This document shows, piece by piece, positions 61,861 to 64,000 of a DNA stretch of 64,000 nt (its first letter is position 1; every line of letters starts with the position of its first letter). Below the pieces are notes generated by a model. The model saw only the letters and a program-made list of their open reading frames with translations. It had not been told where the DNA came from and did not search any database. The position numbers were made by a program, and so were the translations under genes. Source of the stretch: Streptococcus suis (GTDB lineage: Bacteria; Bacillota; Bacilli; Lactobacillales; Streptococcaceae); the NCBI RefSeq assembly GCF_017601095.1, contig NZ_JAGFUX010000003.1:186001-250000 (forward strand), read 5' to 3'.

Positions 61861-61901
61861 ATTCAAAGTCGATTCACAAAAAGCCCAAACCTAATAAGGT
61901 A

Positions 61902-61941
61902 AATCCAAAAGAGTCTGGATTCAATCTCCAGACTCTTTTTT
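61902..61941. terminator. Bidirectional terminator
   Basis: AAAAGAGTCTGGA-ttcaatc-TCCAGACTCTTTTTT between the convergent channel and DUF3165 genes. Confidence 0.9.
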
Positions 61942-61977
61942 GAATATTCGCCAAATGAAAAAGAGCCAACTGGCTCT

Positions 61978-62253
61978 TTATTTTTTTTGTAATCGCCGAA
62001 TGGATAGGCGCTTTTTAGGTCTATCCAAATGATAGATGTCGCGCATCGCAAGGAGGCCCAAGATTACCATAGCTATTCCTAACCAAACTTCTAGAGGAAC
62101 CTCCAAAATCTTTAGAAATCCTAAAAGGAGGGCGGCGAACAAAATGACAATGAGGAAGACCGCAATCAACACATTCATGGTCCCCTTGATATTATTCGGC
62201 GCTACAAATAGATAGAAGAGTACCAAGATAATGGCTATAATCAAGTAAAACAT
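61978..62253 (-). CDS. DUF3165 family small membrane protein
   Basis: 91 residues with three hydrophobic segments (about 2-18, 25-45, 54-69) and a strongly basic tail (RPKKRLSIRRLQKK), matching the streptococcal DUF3165 family. Unknown function. Starts 23 bases after typA ends, so it is probably co-transcribed with it. Confidence 0.8.
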   Translation of the reverse strand: MFYLIIAIILVLFYLFVAPNNIKGTMNVLIAVFLIVILFAALLLGFLKILEVPLEVWLGIAMVILGLLAMRDIYHLDRPKKRLSIRRLQKK

Positions 62254-62276
62254 GATTCCTCCTTGTGTGCGTCAGC

Positions 62277-64000
62277 TTATTCTTCCGTTGCTAATTTTTT
62301 CTTTTTAGCAGCCTTGTCACGCTCTGCCTTGTTCAAGACTTGCTTACGAAGACGGATTGATTCTGGCGTTACTTCCATGTACTCATCGTCGTTCAAGAAT
62401 TCAAGTGATTCCTCAAGAGTCAAGATACGTGGCGTCTTGATAACAGACGTTTGGTCCTTGGTTGCAGAACGGACGTTGGTCATTTGTTTAGCAGTTGTGA
62501 TGTTGACTGTCAAGTCGTTGTCACGCGAGTTTTCACCGATAATCATACCTTCGTATACTTCAGTACCTGGGTTGACAAAGATGGTTCCACGCTCTTCAAT
62601 ACGCATGATAGAGTAGGTCGTTGCCTTACCTTGATCGATGGAAACAAGAGCACCACGGTGGCGACCACCGATTTCTCCTTGAACAACTGGCAAGTATTGA
62701 TCGAAGGTGTGGTTCATGATACCGTATCCACGTGTCATAGAAAGGAATTCTGTTGAGTAGCCAATCAAACCACGGGCTGGTACAAGGAAAACCAATCGAG
62801 TTTGACCATTACCAGTTGAAATCATATCCAACATATCACCCTTGCGCTCTGAAAGAGACTGGATAACTGAACCTTGGTATTCTTCTGGTGTGTCGATTTG
62901 CACACGCTCGAAGGGCTCCATCTTCACTCCGTCGATTTCCTTGATGATAACCTCTGGACGTGATACTTGAAGCTCATAGCCTTCACGACGCATGGTTTCA
63001 ATCAAGATCGACAAGTGCAATTCACCACGACCTGAAACAGTCCATTTATCTGGAGAGTCTGTCGCATCTACACGAAGGGATACATCCGTCTGCAATTCTG
63101 CCAAAAGACGCTCTTCGATTTTACGTGATGTTACCCATTTACCTTCACGACCTGCAAATGGTGAGTTGTTGACCAAGAAAGTCATCTGAAGAGTTGGCTC
63201 GTCAATACGAAGAACTGGAAGTGGCTCAACCGCATCAGTTGGTGTTACAGTTTCACCAACGAAGATATCTTCCATACCTGAAACGGCAATCAAGTCCCCA
63301 GCTTTAGCTTCTTGGATTTCCTTACGCTCAAGACCGAAGAAACCAAATAGCTTAGTAACACGGAAGTTTTTAGTAGTACCGTCTAGTTTTGAAAGGGTAA
63401 CCTGGTCACCTACTTTTACGGTTCCACGGAAGACACGACCGATACCGATACGACCTACGAAGTCGTTGTAGTCCAAAAGGGATACTTGGAACTGCAAAGG
63501 TTCATCTGAGTTATCAACTGGTGCAGGGATGTGCTCGATGATGGTATCAAAGATTGGTGCCATAGTTTCTTCTTGGTCTGCTGGATTGTCAGACAAAGAT
63601 GACGTTCCGTTGATGGCTGACGCATAAACAACAGGGAATTCCAATTGGTCATCATCTGCACCGAGTTCGATGAAGAGCTCAAGCACTTCATCTACAACTT
63701 CTTCTGGACGAGCAGAAGGCTTATCAATCTTGTTGACAACGACGATTGGTGTCAAATTTTGTTCAAGTGCTTTTTTCAATACGAAACGAGTCTGTGGCAT
63801 GGTCCCTTCGTAGGCATCTACGACAAGGACAACACCGTCAACCATTTTCATGATCCGCTCAACCTCACCACCGAAGTCCGCGTGTCCTGGTGTATCCATG
63901 ATGTTGATACGTGTTCCGTTGTAGGCTACAGCAGTGTTTTTAGCAAGGATGGTGATTCCACGCTCTTTTTCAATATCGTTCGAGTCCATGGCACGCTCGT
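62277..64000 (-). CDS. typA: Translational GTPase TypA/BipA (5' end outside window)
   Basis: The frame continues past the window edge; the visible part is about 574 residues, starting within the G2/switch region ([17 protein letters not shown]). G3 [12 protein letters not shown]4 NKIDKP and the EF-G-like domains III, V and BipA C-terminal domain are present. Missing are only the first residues with the P-loop. BipA acts on ribosomes under stress and in 50S assembly. Confidence 0.95.
   Translation of the reverse strand, partial: ERAMDSNDIEKERGITILAKNTAVAYNGTRINIMDTPGHADFGGEVERIMKMVDGVVLVVDAYEGTMPQTRFVLKKALEQNLTPIVVVNKIDKPSARPEEVVDEVLELFIELGADDDQLEFPVVYASAINGTSSLSDNPADQEETMAPIFDTIIEHIPAPVDNSDEPLQFQVSLLDYNDFVGRIGIGRVFRGTVKVGDQVTLSKLDGTTKNFRVTKLFGFFGLERKEIQEAKAGDLIAVSGMEDIFVGETVTPTDAVEPLPVLRIDEPTLQMTFLVNNSPFAGREGKWVTSRKIEERLLAELQTDVSLRVDATDSPDKWTVSGRGELHLSILIETMRREGYELQVSRPEVIIKEIDGVKMEPFERVQIDTPEEYQGSVIQSLSERKGDMLDMISTGNGQTRLVFLVPARGLIGYSTEFLSMTRGYGIMNHTFDQYLPVVQGEIGGRHRGALVSIDQGKATTYSIMRIEERGTIFVNPGTEVYEGMIIGENSRDNDLTVNITTAKQMTNVRSATKDQTSVIKTPRILTLEESLEFLNDDEYMEVTPESIRLRKQVLNKAERDKAAKKKKLATEE

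Overview
The window reads as chromosomal DNA of a low-GC streptococcus and looks most like Streptococcus suis. Reasons: a YSIRK-type signal and LPKTG anchor on a very large GH31 glycosidase, GBS-Bsp-like repeats on a GH25 lysozyme, a mevalonate pathway, a leuA-leuB-DUF1294-leuC-leuD operon, small Streptococcaceae-restricted families (DUF3272, DUF1827, DUF3165), and a murD-murG-divIB-ftsA-ftsZ-ylmEFGH-divIVA-ileS cluster. The species name is an inference from family resemblance. No tRNA, rRNA, CRISPR array, intact insertion sequence or prophage was seen, so this is mostly core genome with a few accessory surface genes and intergenic repeats.

Layout. 1-3.2 kb: 3' part of a repeat-rich surface lysozyme. 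3.2-9.3 kb: dCMP deaminase, a HEPN-like/CBS protein and an M42 peptidase (minus strand), divergent birA, DUF3272, an intergenic repeat cluster, then dnaX with a methionine-sulfoxide reductase. 9.4-14.5 kb: leucine operon behind a leader-peptide attenuator carrying three tandem Leu codons. 14.5-19.9 kb: PadR regulator, udk, an oxidoreductase, a DEAD-box helicase, pgdA and gloA. 19.9-26.2 kb: the 1863-residue cell-wall-anchored GH31 enzyme and a 227-bp tandem duplication beside it. 26.2-30.9 kb: gpmA, then thiolase-mvaS-mvaA (acetyl-CoA to mevalonate). 31-32.2 kb: an acetyltransferase, a 57-bp tandem hairpin repeat and the HU gene.

32.2-39.9 kb: a minus-strand run containing YpmS, a GDSL lipase and DegV, then xseA-xseB-ispA-tlyA-argR-recN with start/stop overlaps that suggest translational coupling. 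40-46.3 kb: zinc metallopeptidase, folD, an amino-acid ABC transporter without a binding protein, DUF1797, and clpE behind CtsR-type boxes. 46.8-51.2 kb: NUDIX hydrolase, DUF1827, and an isoleucine T-box that controls a GNAT gene plus ileS. 51.2-60.5 kb: the division and cell-wall cluster read right to left from murD to divIVA. 60.6-64 kb: a mechanosensitive-channel-like membrane protein, DUF3165 and the 3' part of typA.

The most interesting signals are the leu leader-peptide attenuator, the GH31 enzyme with dockerin-like and cohesin-like modules in one chain and a possible alpha-GalNAcase active site, the 57-bp repeat made of two conserved hairpins next to hup, the HEPN-like/CBS fusion, and an apparently leaderless birA.
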